A stretch of DNA of 64,000 bases. Origin: Phymorhynchus buccinoides. Lineage: Eukaryota > Mollusca > Gastropoda > Neogastropoda > Raphitomidae. A model generated the notes under the pieces. It worked only from the letters and a program-made list of their open reading frames with translations, was not told where the DNA came from and did not search any database. Positions 21,446 through 32,714 of the stretch are shown piece after piece. Position numbers and translations under genes: made by a program. Within the stretch, counting starts at the first letter, position 1; every line of letters starts with the position of its first letter. The stretch lies in NCBI GenBank assembly GCA_017654935.2, contig CM065691.1, positions 34,226,925 through 34,290,924 of the forward strand, written 5' to 3'.

Positions 21446-21700
21446 GATAAATAAGTACCTGTCATTAAATATCTACCTCTCGCATGTGAACTGTACACAT
21501 CTAACCCTAACCCTAACCCTATCCCTAACCACGGAAAGAACCAAGAAATAGAGCAGGAGGGTGTAAATCTACATATTTGCAGAGAAATCGATGTACAAAT
21601 CCATGCACTTAGTTTCGTAAAATTCACAATGGCGGACAAACAAACGATTCTGATTGGCTACGCTAGGACTACTTCCGGCTAGGACTACTTATCTCATAGA
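21446..21700. mobile_element. Telomere-motif element, family B, partial copy
   Basis: Matches the left arm and centre of the complete element at 37195-37610 (GGAAAGAACCAAGA, AGCAGGAGGGTGTAAATC, GAGAAATCGATGTACAAA, CACAATGGCGGACAA). It carries CTAACCCTAACCCTAACCC. It lies 250-500 bases upstream of the zinc-finger gene's 5' UTR acceptor, so in its 5' intron or promoter zone. Confidence 0.75.
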
Positions 21701-21879
21701 GGTAAAAATACACCGCCACAGCTGTAATCACTTCTCTTTCATTTTATTTATCAACGAACACTGGAAACTTATTCACTAAGGATTATAATAAATATAATAT
21801 ACATGGTAATTTGAAAGGTGTAACCTTATTTTCTAAAGTCATAAAACTCAACCAATTTGCGCACTGTCTTTAGCACTCA

Positions 21880-22100
21880 CAGTGATGCACCCACAAACAC
21901 AAGTGCATGCGTAACACACACATAACACACATACTCACACAAATGCACGCACATGCACAAAAGCATGCATACACACACAGCCTCCAGTAGCGTGTATCAG
22001 TGTATCATGTATGTCCCCCATTTCCAACTGTGCACGCTGGCACACACACACACACACACACACACAAGCACACACACAGTCTTTAGTAGCGGGTATGTCC
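21880..22100. repeat. CA-rich microsatellite region
   Basis: Long CA-dominated stretch with a clean (CA)n at about 22040-22066. Open frames through it are artefacts. Confidence 0.85.
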
Positions 22101-22429
22101 CCCATTCACAGTACCAGGCATTCAATGTACCTCTGGTGCTCTAGTTTTGTTGTTACAAAGTTAGGCAGCATCAACCAGATCTAAAGGCTTCTGTTGTCAG
22201 CCAAATAAGTCATAAATCTCTTTATTGTCAATTGGCATTGTACAACACACATGGAAACTTCTCTTCAACCATGTAAACTAAGATGAGATATATCAAAATC
22301 TAAATATTAAATAAAAGTATGAAACATAAATTTACATTAGAAACTCTCACACCACACCCAATCATTCATCCGCTCTCCGCTATCTTGCTCACTCATCATG
22401 CAACCCACCACCACTTCCGCCTTCACTTT

Positions 22430-22536
22430 TACTCCTTTCTGTTCTTTTTTCCTTCCTTTCCTCCTTTTTTTCCTTCTCTTTTTCCTTTTTCTTTTTTCCC
22501 CTTCTTACCCCCCCCCCCCCCCCCCCCCCCCCCCTT
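22430..22536. repeat. Pyrimidine tract ending in poly-C
   Basis: CTTTT-rich homopyrimidine stretch leading into a C run of about 26 (22509-22534). Non-coding. Confidence 0.85.
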
Positions 22537-22714
22537 TAATTTTTATTTATTTTAAGGTAGGCTTTTTCCCCGCTCTCTTTCATCCTATCGTAAGTGTGGC
22601 TGACTAAGATGGACATTTCCAAGAGCCTTAAGTGTTGTTTGATACAAACATGTCTGGGTTTCTGTGTGACCTAGTGTTTGGTGTACTGACACATTCATAC
22701 TGTGTGAAGCTGGT

Positions 22715-22815
22715 GTATGTGTGGGAGAAAGAGAGTGTGCGTGTGTGTGTGTGTGTGTGTGCATGCATGTGCATGTATATGTGCGTGTGTGCGCATGCGC
22801 ATGCATATGTGTGTG
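22715..22815. repeat. (GT)n / GTGCAT-rich microsatellite
   Basis: GTGTGT tract at 22738-22760 grading into alternating purine-pyrimidine TGCATGTGCATG sequence. Confidence 0.85.
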
Positions 22816-23209
22816 AAAAATGAACCTGAACCTCATTTTTATTCCTTGAATGACGGGAATGTCAGCTAGTCACACCAAGCATTCTACCAATTTTTCTCCA
22901 CCCCACTGCTTCCAAATCTGTTGGACGCTAGTGAGTCAGTGTCAACTTTTTGTCTTTCTTTTTTTTTGTCTTCTATGTCTTCTCCAAGTTTTCAGCGTGA
23001 AAATATGGCGGCATTGTTTTTGCATCTGATCTCTCCTTCAAATCTCTGGTCAGGGACATTCTTCCAAGCACGCCAAACACAATAATTCAGTACCGCTTGT
23101 CTAAAACAATTTAAACTAATACTACTACTGTACTAGAGAAGCAAAATGGAGGCCAGTTTTCACATAAATTTGCATTTGATTTCTTTTGCAGACCTCAACT
23201 CAACTCAAC

Positions 23210-23510
23210 AATACTTTATTATCTCAAAAGAGAAATTAATCGTTGTTACGCCTGTGATTCAACATTAAAATACACACATCAAACATTACAAGTATATACA
23301 ACATAACATTCAGAACATGTTAAATACATTCAGTACAATAAAATACATATCAAACATTATAATAATCAAAAGCATGCTAAATACACTCACAGTGCAATAA
23401 AATACTTACGGTATCAACATAAGATTATAAATTAGGCATAAGAAATACTTGTACATGTATGTCAAATAGTTGAAATACTCAAAAGAGTAAAATAAATAAC
23501 ACCCATATGA
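23210..23510 (-). mobile_element. Probable LINE/SINE tail region
   Basis: Contains the ACTCAACTCAACAATACTTTATT type tail followed by repeated AACATTA..AATACATTCAG words. A similar CTCTTTATTGTCAATTGGC end occurs at 22218. Class inferred only from this look. Confidence 0.35.
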
Positions 23511-23622
23511 TATATCATTGTACATAAACACAGACACACACGCAAAGGGCATACATGCATGTATGCACACGTGCACCAACACATGTGCATGCTCCCATCG
23601 CACCCCTCCTACACTGGCACAC

Positions 23623-23623
<1 letters not shown>

Positions 23624-23654
<31 letters not shown>
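23624..23654. repeat. (CT)n microsatellite
   Basis: Pure CT dinucleotide run. Confidence 0.95.
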
Positions 23655-23660
<6 letters not shown>

Positions 23661-23879
23661 AGTCAGTGTTTCCCATGAGGATAAAATTAATGTGAAGGTC
23701 CCAGGGACCCTCTGTGTAAAATGTGTGAGGGTCCCAGGCTCAAGGAACATTTAAAAAATCTTATTTAATTTATAGGTAAAATTGCAAAACATACAAGCTG
23801 TACTATATACCTTGTCACACAGTCACATCACTTTTTTTTAGTCTGAATACCACTAGTTTGTTGGTTTTTACTATTTTAG

Positions 23880-23881
<2 letters not shown>

Positions 23882-23929
<48 letters not shown>
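23882..23929. repeat. (CA)n microsatellite
   Basis: Pure CA run of 24 units. The flank CAAGCTATATTATATACCTTGTC resembles the flank of the (CA)n at 24948, so the two may be copies of one unit. Confidence 0.95.
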
Positions 23930-23930
<1 letters not shown>

Positions 23931-24029
23931 GCTATATTATATACCTTGTCATAAACTCATACAGAACACTTTTTTTAAATACTGAATGCTACTTGTTTGT
24001 TGGTTTTCAGTTCACACAACAACATACAG

Positions 24030-24943
24030 TATTTATACGGCGCTGAATCTTGATATAAATCAAATCAAAGTGTACACACACGTTAGCATTCACAACGCAT
24101 TCAAACAAAAATGCAATACAAAGCGAACACACACGTATGACATAAATGGCATACAGCAGAAAAAGACCTAAAGGCAAGAGAGAGAAGAGAAAGAGAGTGG
24201 AGCCTCAATGACGGGGGAACAGGTGGGTTTTGAGGTTAGATTTGAAAGCAGAGAGGGTCGGTCGCTGACGGAGGGAAAGAGAAAGTTTGTTCCAAGATGT
24301 TGGTCCTGAGACAGCAAAAGAATGCCGACCAACAGTTGAAAGCTTATACCTAGGGATCTGGAGAGAAAAAGAGGGTCAGAAACTGAACGTAATGTGCGAG
24401 CTGGAGTATAACTATGGAAATATTGTCGCAGAGGTAAGATGGAGCAGCTTTATGGATAGATTTATAGGAAAGGGTGCTTAATTTATACTCCATTCTGTCT
24501 GCGACAGAAAGCCAGTGCAAAGAACGGAGAAGAGGGCTAACATGGTCGAACGTTTTCTTCCTAAGGACAAGACGAGCAGCTGTGTTTTGAATACGCTGGA
24601 GACAAGATAGAGAAGAGACTGATAGGCCAGAAAGGAGAGCATTACAGCAGTCAAGACGAGATAGGATGAGGGAAGTAACAAGCTTTGCTGTGGCTTCATC
24701 CGAGATATATTTATGAATATAGCTAATGCGACGAATTTGATAGTAGCAGGACTGACAGGTCGGAGTCAGGAAACTCTGCATGGAAAGAGTATTGTCCAAA
24801 GTGACACCTAAGTTTTTGACAGAGTCTGAGATGGGAATGATATTCATATTGTCACCCAGTTGGATTAACTCTATGGAAACAGAGGCTAGTTTGCTTTTTG
24901 TTCCTATAAGCATTGCTTCGTTTATTTCACCATTTAATTTCAC

Positions 24944-24946
<3 letters not shown>
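24030..24946 (-). mobile_element. L2/CR1-like LINE, C-terminal RT fragment and 3' end
   Basis: On the minus strand 24946-24350 encodes the end of a reverse transcriptase (SVKNLGVTLDNTLSM, LILSRLDCCNALLSGLS, RIQNTAARLV, LHWLSVADRMEYKLS, APSYL), a pattern typical of CR1/L2/jockey-type elements. After a frame break the tail continues at 24335-24207 (FAVSGPTSWNKL..SAFKSNLKTHLF then stop). The 3' UTR runs to about 24030 (CAGCGCCGTATAAATACTG). The 5' part is lost at the (CA)n 24948-25001. Inactive. Confidence 0.85.

Positions 24947-24947
<1 letters not shown>

Positions 24948-25001
<54 letters not shown>
24948..25001. repeat. (CA)n microsatellite
   Basis: Pure CA run of about 27 units ending the LINE fragment. 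Confidence 0.95.
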
Positions 25002-25002
<1 letters not shown>

Positions 25003-26187
25003 GCTACTTACCTTGTCATACATAACTTATTTTGTTAGTCTGAATACCAGTTTGTTGGTCAGTTGGAAGATCAAGACCTTCTATTGACCATAAGAAAGAT
25101 GGGTCAAGAAAAAGACGTAATGAAGATGAAAGGTGTAAGAATGGATGAGTACCAAAGACGTGGTCAGTAAGAAAGGGTCAGTTGAAGTCCGAGAAAAAAG
25201 CGGAATTGATCCAGTCCAAGGGAAAGAATCGAATGGGGAGAAAGTACGTAAGAAAGCACGAGTTATAGCCCTTTATCGAATGAAAACAGAACGCTATACA
25301 AACGAGAAAGAACTGATACAAAATATATCATCATCATCATGGATCCGACATTCAAGCATACATTCATGTCCATCGTATGCGGACCTGCTCTTTTCACTTG
25401 GCGTAAAGTTCTCAATTTCTGTCTGTCTGTTTCGCTCACATTTACTTCTCTCTCTCTTTATCTCTTTATGAATATCCGTATATTATATATTGGAAACGAT
25501 AATGAAAACATGACGATCTGTATAAATTGAAGTAATGTAGAATGACAGAAAGTCTTTCTTTAAAAAAAAAAATATTTTTAAATAAAACTTGTACTCAAGA
25601 TTTGAAAAGCCGAAAGAAGCCGTTAATTTCACCTTCTTTAGTGACATTGCGAAAAGAATGTAGATATAGCCAGTCTTTATGCATACTGGAACAACTGACC
25701 TTTTATAAAACCAAAACTCTATGTGAGTCAATGACAACATAATGAGGGAGAAGCGTTCTACGATTACCGTAATAAGAGTTGATTACTCCTCATTACCTCG
25801 TCCCTTCTGCGTCACCGATCAAATCTCTTTTTCTTTTTTATATTGTGGTTTGCTTTAACCATTTTTGTAGCTAGTCAATGTAGCTGTTACAGGACTGAAA
25901 ACATATAGGAATTAAAAGAAAAGGACTTTTCCTGTTGTTAGAATTGTTTGGTTTTTTTTATTTATATTTTATTTATGAAAATGGGGTGGTCTTGTTGTTT
26001 TTGAGATATTTCATATTTAAAAAAAGAGATTTGACCTTGTGTGTCTGTCTGCCTGTCTGCTTCTCTCTTGCCCTCTCTCTGTGATCAGCCAAACCTCTTA
26101 GAGTACTGTCCAAACAAAAAACATCATGACAGGGCCTGTAACGGATAGGGGTGTAGACTGACACCGGGTTGATCGGTTCTTCTTATC
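25002..26187. other. No recognised gene
   Basis: AT-rich sequence. The motif CCAAACCTCTTAGAGTACTG at 26089 recurs at 27168. Confidence 0.5.
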
Positions 26188-26512
26188 TGTAGGGATACTG
26201 GGGGTCTTTCGTAAAAATAGTTCTCCCACCTTCTGGAAGTTCTGTGCTCGTAACTTCCTCTAATCCGCCACTCTCTTTGACTCTGCCATTTTCCTTTGCT
26301 TTCTATCATTTACTATCTTTCTGACTTATTGGCCCATTCTCCTGCCTTTTTTAAAAACATCTTCTAAATCCTTTTTTTTTTTTATTAGCTCCTCTCCCGA
26401 AATCGGAATGCGTCGGCTGTACGCAGCGGGGAGACCAGTGAAAACTGAAAACCGGATACATACATACCTTACTCATTATGACCGTATGCCCTGGGAAAGA
26501 AGAAGAAGAATC
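26188..26512 (+). repeat. Dispersed GGGATACCGGGG repeat, copy 1
   Basis: Starts TGTAGGGATACTGGGGG, contains TAGTTCTCCCACCTTCTGGAA and ACTCTCTTTGACTCTGCC, and ends CATTATGACCGTATG..GAAGAAGAAGAA. Other copies: 38270-38450 and 40858-41100 (minus), 42259-42582 and 45036-45376 (plus). The fixed 3' end in an A-rich GAAGAAGAA tail suggests a SINE-like retroposon; the class is unproven. Confidence 0.75.
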
Positions 26513-26695
26513 GGTTAGTCGTTAATCGGGGGTGTAAACTGATGTTCAGCTTATCACGGATTCAAGCAGGCCATTGTCACTGATAGGAATAGGGTCTGTA
26601 CAAAACTAATGCCAGACTTTTCCCCAACTTAGTTAAAGGGAGGTAATTAGACTCTGGGGTTTACTCACTCAGTGATAGGTACGAGACGTTAGCTT

Positions 26696-27340
26696 TATAG
26701 AATCAAATCCAAAACGGGGATCAATTGTTTTTGTTTGAGAACAGGTCTAAAATCGAAAAGAAAAAAGAAATAATGAATGAAAGAAAAGCGCTTTGAGAAG
26801 AGGGTATAGTGAAAACGGAGTGCAAGAAGACACGTCAAGTAGCTCTTTTTGTTTTGGAATCTGTCAGATCTGGGTTTGGTGAAATGGAAGAAAAACATTG
26901 GATGCTAAAGAGGTTTTTAATAACGTTGTTTTGTTTTGAAAAAGAGGTTTCACTGTACTAGCTATAGCTGTAATGATAGGCGTCCTTGTGACCTAGCAAG
27001 AAAAGTGGGCGTGATAAGCGGCGCAAGGGAAAGAAGTGTGTTGAGAAGAAGAAGAAAGCGAGTGACAGCCCTTGGTTTCATGAAAAGCCTAGTGAACTGA
27101 AGCACGTTTGATGAATCCAATGAAAAACTGAATTTGTTGAAAAAGCACTGTTCTGTCTGTGTTATTAGCCAAACCTCTTAGAGTACTGTTCAAACATCAC
27201 TCTATCACTTTATAGAATCCAAAATCCAAAACGGGAATCAATTGTTTTTTAGAACAGGACCAAATTTGAAAAAAAGAAGTAATAAACTCGCTGTCAGAGA
27301 AAAGCACTTTTATATATAAAGTGAAAAAGAAAAAGACCTT
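26696..27340 (+). repeat. Pair of diverged direct repeats
   Basis: 26696-26830 and 27212-27340 share TAGAATC..AATCCAAAACGGG, ATCAATTGTTTTT, AGAACAGG and AGAAAAGC in the same order. Local duplication or two copies of one repeat. Confidence 0.6.
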
Positions 27341-27369
27341 AAAAACGTTTGAACAGTACTCTAAAAGGC

Positions 27370-27690
27370 CTCAACGGAGTTGGCTTGGACAGTGCTGTTA
27401 TTCAGATGGTTCCACTCTGTTGGTGTTTTAACAAAGAAAGAGTTTCTGAACTGGTCGGTGTTTGAGGAGGGAACTTTTATTGCTTTGTTGTTGTTTCTAA
27501 CTGAAGATCTGATTGGGTTCGACGAGTAAGAAAGTCTGGATCTTAATTCTTATCAGTCTGCTCGATTTGTGATAAGTGATGAAGTCTTCAGGGGGTAAGG
27601 CCGGTACTAACCCCTCAACCACTCTGTAGAGCATGGTCAGGCGGAGGCGATGGCGCCTTTGCAGCTTGCTGAAGGGATGGAAGTTGTTTT
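27370..27690 (-). mobile_element. Jockey-like LINE RT C-terminal fragment
   Basis: Minus-strand frame near 27680-27490 reads RRHRLRLTMLYRVVEGLVPALPP, the start of the terminal domain of a common invertebrate LINE RT. Several stops follow. Distinct family from the LINE at 27966. Confidence 0.7.
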
Positions 27691-27965
27691 TTTAAACTTA
27701 AATTGAAATTCAGGAAGATTGACCGATTGTCTAGAAGATTTTTAAAAGTATTAATATTTTGTGCAAACTTAATGTTAGTGTCAAGATCATTCCAGTAAAC
27801 AGCAACTCTGTTACTGTGTTAGTAAAGTAACATTTTCTGTTGTTAGCATGGCAATGTGTAACAACAAATTTGCCATCACAGGCATCAGATATTCTAGTAC
27901 TACTACCAGTGATTTGTGGGGCTGAAAAGAAAGTATCAACATGAACTAAATAATTTGTCAAGTCA

Positions 27966-30350
27966 AATTCATTGGTCAGGTCAGGTCAGGTATTAGGACG
28001 ACCAGGCCTTGCAGCCTCTCAATGCATCCTTCCTTTTGGTTAGTGTTTGGCAATTGCTGTGGCGGTTTTTAGCATCCATATTGATGCACTAATCATAAAC
28101 GTACTTTAACAGGGCAATTTTTGGATCACTGTCTAGGAGGTTTTTGAATTTGTTAGTATCTGAGGTCAGTTTAGTATGTGCAGGGAGGTTGTTCCAATAT
28201 TGGGTGACTTAGAAAAAAAGTTTTTTTCTAATGTTAGTTCTGCTGTACCTGGTTAGGATTTTAAGTTCGCTATTACGGGTTCTTATTTCGTTAGACAAGT
28301 GAAACAAGCCTTTGTTAGTATTGTCAGTGCCTTGAAAAATCTTGTAAACATTTATCAAATCTCCCCTTAGTCTTCTGTATTTCAAAGATGGCAAATCTAA
28401 TTTACGTAGCCTGTCCTCATATTCCAAATTTTGTATGGATTTTATCAGTTTGGTTGCTCTCCTCTGTACCCTCTCAATTGCACTGGACTGTCGTTTAAGA
28501 AAGGGATTCCAAATTATGTTTCCATACTCAAGATGAGGCCGTATTAAACATTTGTAAAGATTTATGAACACCTCTTTATTTAAGTTTTTAAAACTCCTTC
28601 TGATCAAGCCCAGCATCTTACTGGCTTTATTTATCGCTGTTGTGATGTGCTTATCAAATTTGAGTTTTGGGTCAAATATAACCCCTAGATCCTTCTCCTC
28701 TGTACAAGTATCTAAAACATGCTTAGATGAGCTGTGAGTAATTTCATATCCTTTATTTGGATTTTTGTACCCCGCGTGCATAACCTTGCACTTTCCTGCG
28801 TTAAAATATAGATTCCACTTCTCTGACCATTCTATGAGTCTGTTAATATCATTTTGCAGTACATCTGAATTTTGGGAACAATTATACACTTTAGTAGTAT
28901 CATCTGCAAATATCTTGCATGCACTTTGTATACATGTCTTCTGGGAGATCATTTATAAAAACTGTAAAAAGTACTGGGCCCAGGATGCTACCCTGGGGAA
29001 TACCACTTAAAACATTAGTACTAGAAGACTGTTTTGTTCCCACCCGCACTCTTTGAGATCTTCCTTTCAGAAAGTTTTTAACCCACGTTAATATGTTTCC
29101 TGTTATCCCATAAGCTTCCAGTTTAAGAAGTAGCCTTTCGTGCGGCACAGAATCAAAGGCCTTTCTAAAATCTAAGTAAATGATATCAAATGCCTCTTTG
29201 TCCTCTAAAACTAGTAAAAGTTGTGTAAAATCGTCCATCACATCTAACAACTGGGTCATACAAGAACGTCCTGTCCTGAACCCATGTTGACATTCTGTGA
29301 ACAGATTAAAATCTACCATTATTATGTTTAACAACAGCGTCCCGTACAAACTGTTCTAAAATCTTACATAATATGCACGTCAGGCTCACTGGTCTATAGT
29401 TACCTGGGTCAGTTCTTGTACCCTTTTTGAAAATTGCAATGACCTCGGCTGTTTTCCAATCTGATGGGAGTTTCCCAGATTCTAAACTTTTATTATATAA
29501 AATTGTTAAAGGAATCGCTAGTTCCTGATGTAACTCTTTGAGCACTCTGGCTGGGATCTTGTCTGGCCCCTGAGCCTTGTTCACATCCACGTTTTTCAGT
29601 TTATTTTTCACCGCTTCTACTGTTATAACAATGTCTGCACTATATGCAGGGGCCTCATTAGCAGTTTGTGGTAAGTTGTCTGTATTTTCCTTTGTAAACA
29701 CGCTAGCAAAGAACTCGTTCAAGACATTAGCTTTGCCCTGATCATCAGTAACAATATTATCTTGCTTATCCTTCAGAGAGCTAACCCCAGAACACAGTTT
29801 GAGTTTCGAATTTATATATTTCCAAAACATCTTCGGATTTAGCTTACAGTTTTTAGCTATTTCTTTTTCATGTTCCTTTGTTTCACTCTTCAGTTTTTTA
29901 CAGCAATGATTTCTTACTTCTATATAGTTCCTATATCGTTTACCAGCTTTTAATTTCCCATTCTCTAAATATTTTCTATATAATCTTTCTTTCTTTTTCA
30001 CCTTTTTTCTTAATATTAGTGACATCCAGTAAGGTCTATGTTTTTTCTTCATATTGTTAATACCTCTACTCTTTGTTATGTTTTTATCCATTGAGAGATC
30101 TATGTGTATTTTCCCTTTAATGTCCTGCCAACATTCCTCGACATTCAAGTCATGCAAGTGATCCCAACTCTGATCAGCAAGATCCTGTCTCATTTGTGTA
30201 TAATTCCCTTTTTTCAAATTATATGCTGTTGTTTGTTTGGAGGGATCTGTGTTGTGAACACTAGCATACATTATACAGGGAGGTTAGCACTTGGTGGTCA
30301 CTCTTGCCTAAAAGGGTTGTCAAAAATTTAGTCTATACTTAATTCTATTA
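27966..30350 (-). mobile_element. CR1/jockey-type LINE, 5'-truncated and frameshifted
   Basis: Three minus-strand frames carry one reverse transcriptase. Near 30310 is the SDH end of an AP-type endonuclease (GKSDHQVL). 30271-29306 has the RT N part (QGPDKIPARVLKEL, FKKGTRTDPGNYRPVSLT). 29349-28900 has HGFRTGRSCMTQLL, DFRKAFDSVPHE and PQGSILGPVLF. 28952-28209 has the catalytic FADDT, KDLGVIFDPKLKFDKHI, RPHLEYGNIIWNP and a C-terminal domain. Frame breaks lie near 30275, 29330 and 28930, and a stop at 28209 cuts the tail. The 3' end has (GGTCA)n at 27975. Inactive. Confidence 0.9.
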
Positions 30351-30474
30351 ACACTGGAATTGTAAGTATTGATTGATTTATTCTTCAGCTTTACCTTGTA
30401 CACCTTACAGTACCTTTAGTTCAGTCCTGGTCCAGCTGCGATCTCCATAGATTGATAGATTGTCAACCAAATTA

Positions 30475-31250
30475 ATATTAATAATAAAATCAATACAAAA
30501 TTTGGAATATGGGGACAGACTTCATAAGTTAAGTTTACCATCCTTAAAATTTAGAAGAGTAAGGGGAGATTTGATAACTGTATATAAAATTTTGAATAAC
30601 CCTGACAAAACTAACAAGCATTTGTTTCAATTGTCTAACGATTTGAGAACCCGTTGTCTGTCGCATGAAAATAGGTAGCTCGTAAAAATAAAAAGCTCGC
30701 TACCTATGACAGTGTATATTTGCGACATTGAGCATGAACCACAAATGTCACTTTTTTCTAGGGTTAGGGATAGGGTTAGGGTTAGGGTTAGAGAACTTTA
30801 GTTAAATGGTTAAAGTACAGAAAAAGTGAAATTTGTGGTTGTCGCAAATACAGACTCTCATAGTAGCGAGCTTTTTATTTGTACGAGCTACCTTTTTTCA
30901 TGCGACACCCGTAACAGTGATCTAAAAATACTAACCCAATACAGTAGAACTAATATGAGAAAAAACTTCTTTTCTAATACTAGTAATAGAGTCACCCAGC
31001 ACTGGAACAATCTCCCTGCACAAACAAACTTGCTTCCAACATTAACCATTTCAAAAACCTCCTAGATTAGATAAGATAGTGAGTCAGTGACCCAAAAATT
31101 AATGTTTTTAAATACAATTATGATTAAGACGACAATGATAGTTCAAAAAGCGCCACAGCGGTGCCAATCTGATTAATGAACAAAGCCACAATAACAAACA
31201 ATCAAAAGATAGGGCACATCAAGAGGCCGTGAGGCCTGGCTGACCTGATA
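30475..31250 (+). mobile_element. Second copy of the same LINE, 3' fragment, plus strand
   Basis: Carries the RT C-terminal domain (SIQNLEYGDRLHKLSLPSLKFRR, VYKILNNPDKTNKHLFQLSNDLRT). It resumes after an inserted element (30659-30907) with NSDLKILTQYSRTN and ends near 31250 with GGCCTGGCTGACCTGA, the same tail as the minus copy. It stands head to head with the LINE at 27966-30350; both contain the 3' part, so they are two separate insertions rather than one inverted one. Confidence 0.85.
30659..30907. mobile_element. Telomere-motif MITE, family A, copy 2 (inserted in LINE)
   Basis: Ends TGTCGCATGAAAA and TTTTTTCATGCGACA, then GGTAGCTCGTA against TACGAGCTACC. The centre holds TTAGGGATAGGGTTAGGG followed by further TTAGGG units. 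CCCGT is duplicated at 30650-30654 and 30908-30912; an extra TGTC sits at the left edge. The LINE frame is continuous across the site once the element is set aside, which proves insertion. Confidence 0.9.
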
Positions 31251-31302
31251 GTTCTACATTTTCACACTACTTCTGCGACCATTATATTTGTAGACAATCC
31301 GC

Positions 31303-31479
31303 ATGCGCAAAGGTCGTAAATGTGTTCGTTTCCGGTCTTGGATAAAATACATCACCCGTGAAATAAATACCCTTTTCTCATTCGAAGTGTATGCTGTTTG
31401 GGAAAGATTCGCCCCTGAATATGTTCAGAGGCGTCTTGTGGCATGCAGGAAGAAAAGAAGATTCATCACTAACTATTGA
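31303..31479 (+). CDS. Small basic open frame, 58 residues, unknown
   Basis: ATG at 31303 and TGA at 31477-31479. It is very rich in R and K (MRKGRKCVRFRSW.. RRLVACRKKRRF) with an aromatic middle (VYAVWERFAPEYVQ). Codon use is less AT-driven than the flanks. It sits between the LINE end and the virus-like cassette on the same strand, so it could be part of that element. No family recognised; chance is possible. Confidence 0.25.
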   Translation: MRKGRKCVRFRSWIKYITREINTLFSFEVYAVWERFAPEYVQRRLVACRKKRRFITNY

Positions 31480-31651
31480 GAAGTCAGTGATATTGTTCAA
31501 ATATTTGTTATTATTAATTTTTGTCTTTTTTTAAATGATCGAGTGTTCATGCATGCGTGAGATTATGATGGTGTGTGTGTCTGTTAAGTGGTTCGGTTAT
31601 CCCTCTTCATTTAACTCTTGGATTTCGCAGAAAGATCTTGTTCAGCCATGA

Positions 31652-31861
31652 ATGAAGAAGAACAAGAAGAAGGAGGGAGGCGAGGAAGTAACAGATTGTC
31701 TGACTCATGGGCTTCCTGTGGTAGATCTTTACCACGAAGCGAGATTGTATTTTTTTGTCAGACTTTCCTTATTTATATCGTGGTCAGGGTGTCTTTTTTT
31801 TATTTATCTCGCGGACACAGACCGGATCAGTTGTGGATTGCTTTGCTGGGAAGCTGCTTAG
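31652..31861 (+). CDS. Small open frame before the capsid genes, unknown
   Basis: 69 residues. Lysine-rich start, then THGLPVVDLYHEARLYFFVRL and a hydrophobic stretch that could span a membrane (LSLFISWSGCLFFIYLA). A second frame (31618-31899) overlaps it. Position directly upstream of the penton-like gene on the same strand suggests a virus-like accessory gene, but nothing in the residues shows this. Low certainty. Confidence 0.25.
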   Translation: MKKNKKKEGGEEVTDCLTHGLPVVDLYHEARLYFFVRLSLFISWSGCLFFIYLADTDRISCGLLCWEAA

Positions 31862-31900
31862 GATATTTGCTGCCTAATCCTTCTTTTGGAAAAAAATGAG

Positions 31901-32709
31901 ATGGCTTTTTATTTAACCCTCCCCAGTTCTATGGCGTATTTTCCCAAGAACCATATGCCAGTCGCTTTTTTAAGAAACTGCCCCAAGAAATTGATTTGGA
32001 CGGGGAGTGGGAGGTGGGTTTAGCAGAAATTCAGTTTACTAACAATTACAGTAATGTTGGAAAAGACACAGTGTGGGTTGATTATAACACGCCTTATTTA
32101 GATTTGACAGAAAAAAACGAAACTATTACTGGACGTAACACAATACCGAGAGTAACGTTGGCTAGCGGTTTATACGTGACCAACGAAGAGTTTATTCAGG
32201 GGTTAAGTAATGCGGTTCGATCTTCTTCATACTTTGTGGAGCAGTCTCTCAGAAAAGAGCCTTTACTGTTTGAGTATAATAAATCTACTAAAAAAGTGAG
32301 CGTGTTTATGAATGAGAGAGGGTCAGTTATGACAATGAGCCCGGCTTTGTTACGCATTTTAGGTTTCTCAGCCGATCAACAGTTTAAAGGGAAGCAAGTG
32401 TGGCTGGCCCTGCGCCAGATGGACATTAATCATAATTTTAAAAGTATATTCGTATACTGCGATTTAGTATCCCCGAGATCGGTAGGGGATGTTATGGCCC
32501 CGCTACTGCGAACTCTGCCTACTATTAACCATCCAGATGAAGTGTTTCACCAATTTTTTGTGAAACCTCATTACACGCCTTTAAGTAGGTCTCACTTCAG
32601 TTCTGTAGAAATCCTTTTAATTACTGACACGGGAGAATCTCTGTCATTCTCGAGCAGACACACGGTGGCTACGCTACATCTACGTCGTCGTGGTGAAGAT
32701 TATTTGTAA
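31901..32709 (+). pseudogene. Penton-like minor capsid protein of a Maverick/adintovirus-like element
   Basis: The ATG at 31901 opens MAFYLTLPSS, the usual start of polinton/adintovirus minor (single jelly-roll) capsid proteins. From 31996 a second frame carries GEWEVGLAEIQF and about 230 further residues to TAA 32707-32709. The two parts differ by one frame, with the break at the T run near 31968-31975. The full protein would be about 269 residues, normal for the family. In live elements it would form the capsid vertices. It is followed after 5 bases by the next ATG. Family assignment is from motif memory; decay is seen directly. I do not give a repaired sequence. Confidence 0.8.
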
Positions 32710-32714
32710 TAAAG

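Noticed and set aside
30721..30800. True interstitial telomere or chromosome-fusion scar
   Set aside because: The TTAGGG block is inside a transposon with inverted ends and a target duplication, and recurs in sister copies.
27966..31250. A single LINE with a 5' inversion (twin priming)
   Set aside because: Both head-to-head pieces contain the same 3' part, so they are two insertions.
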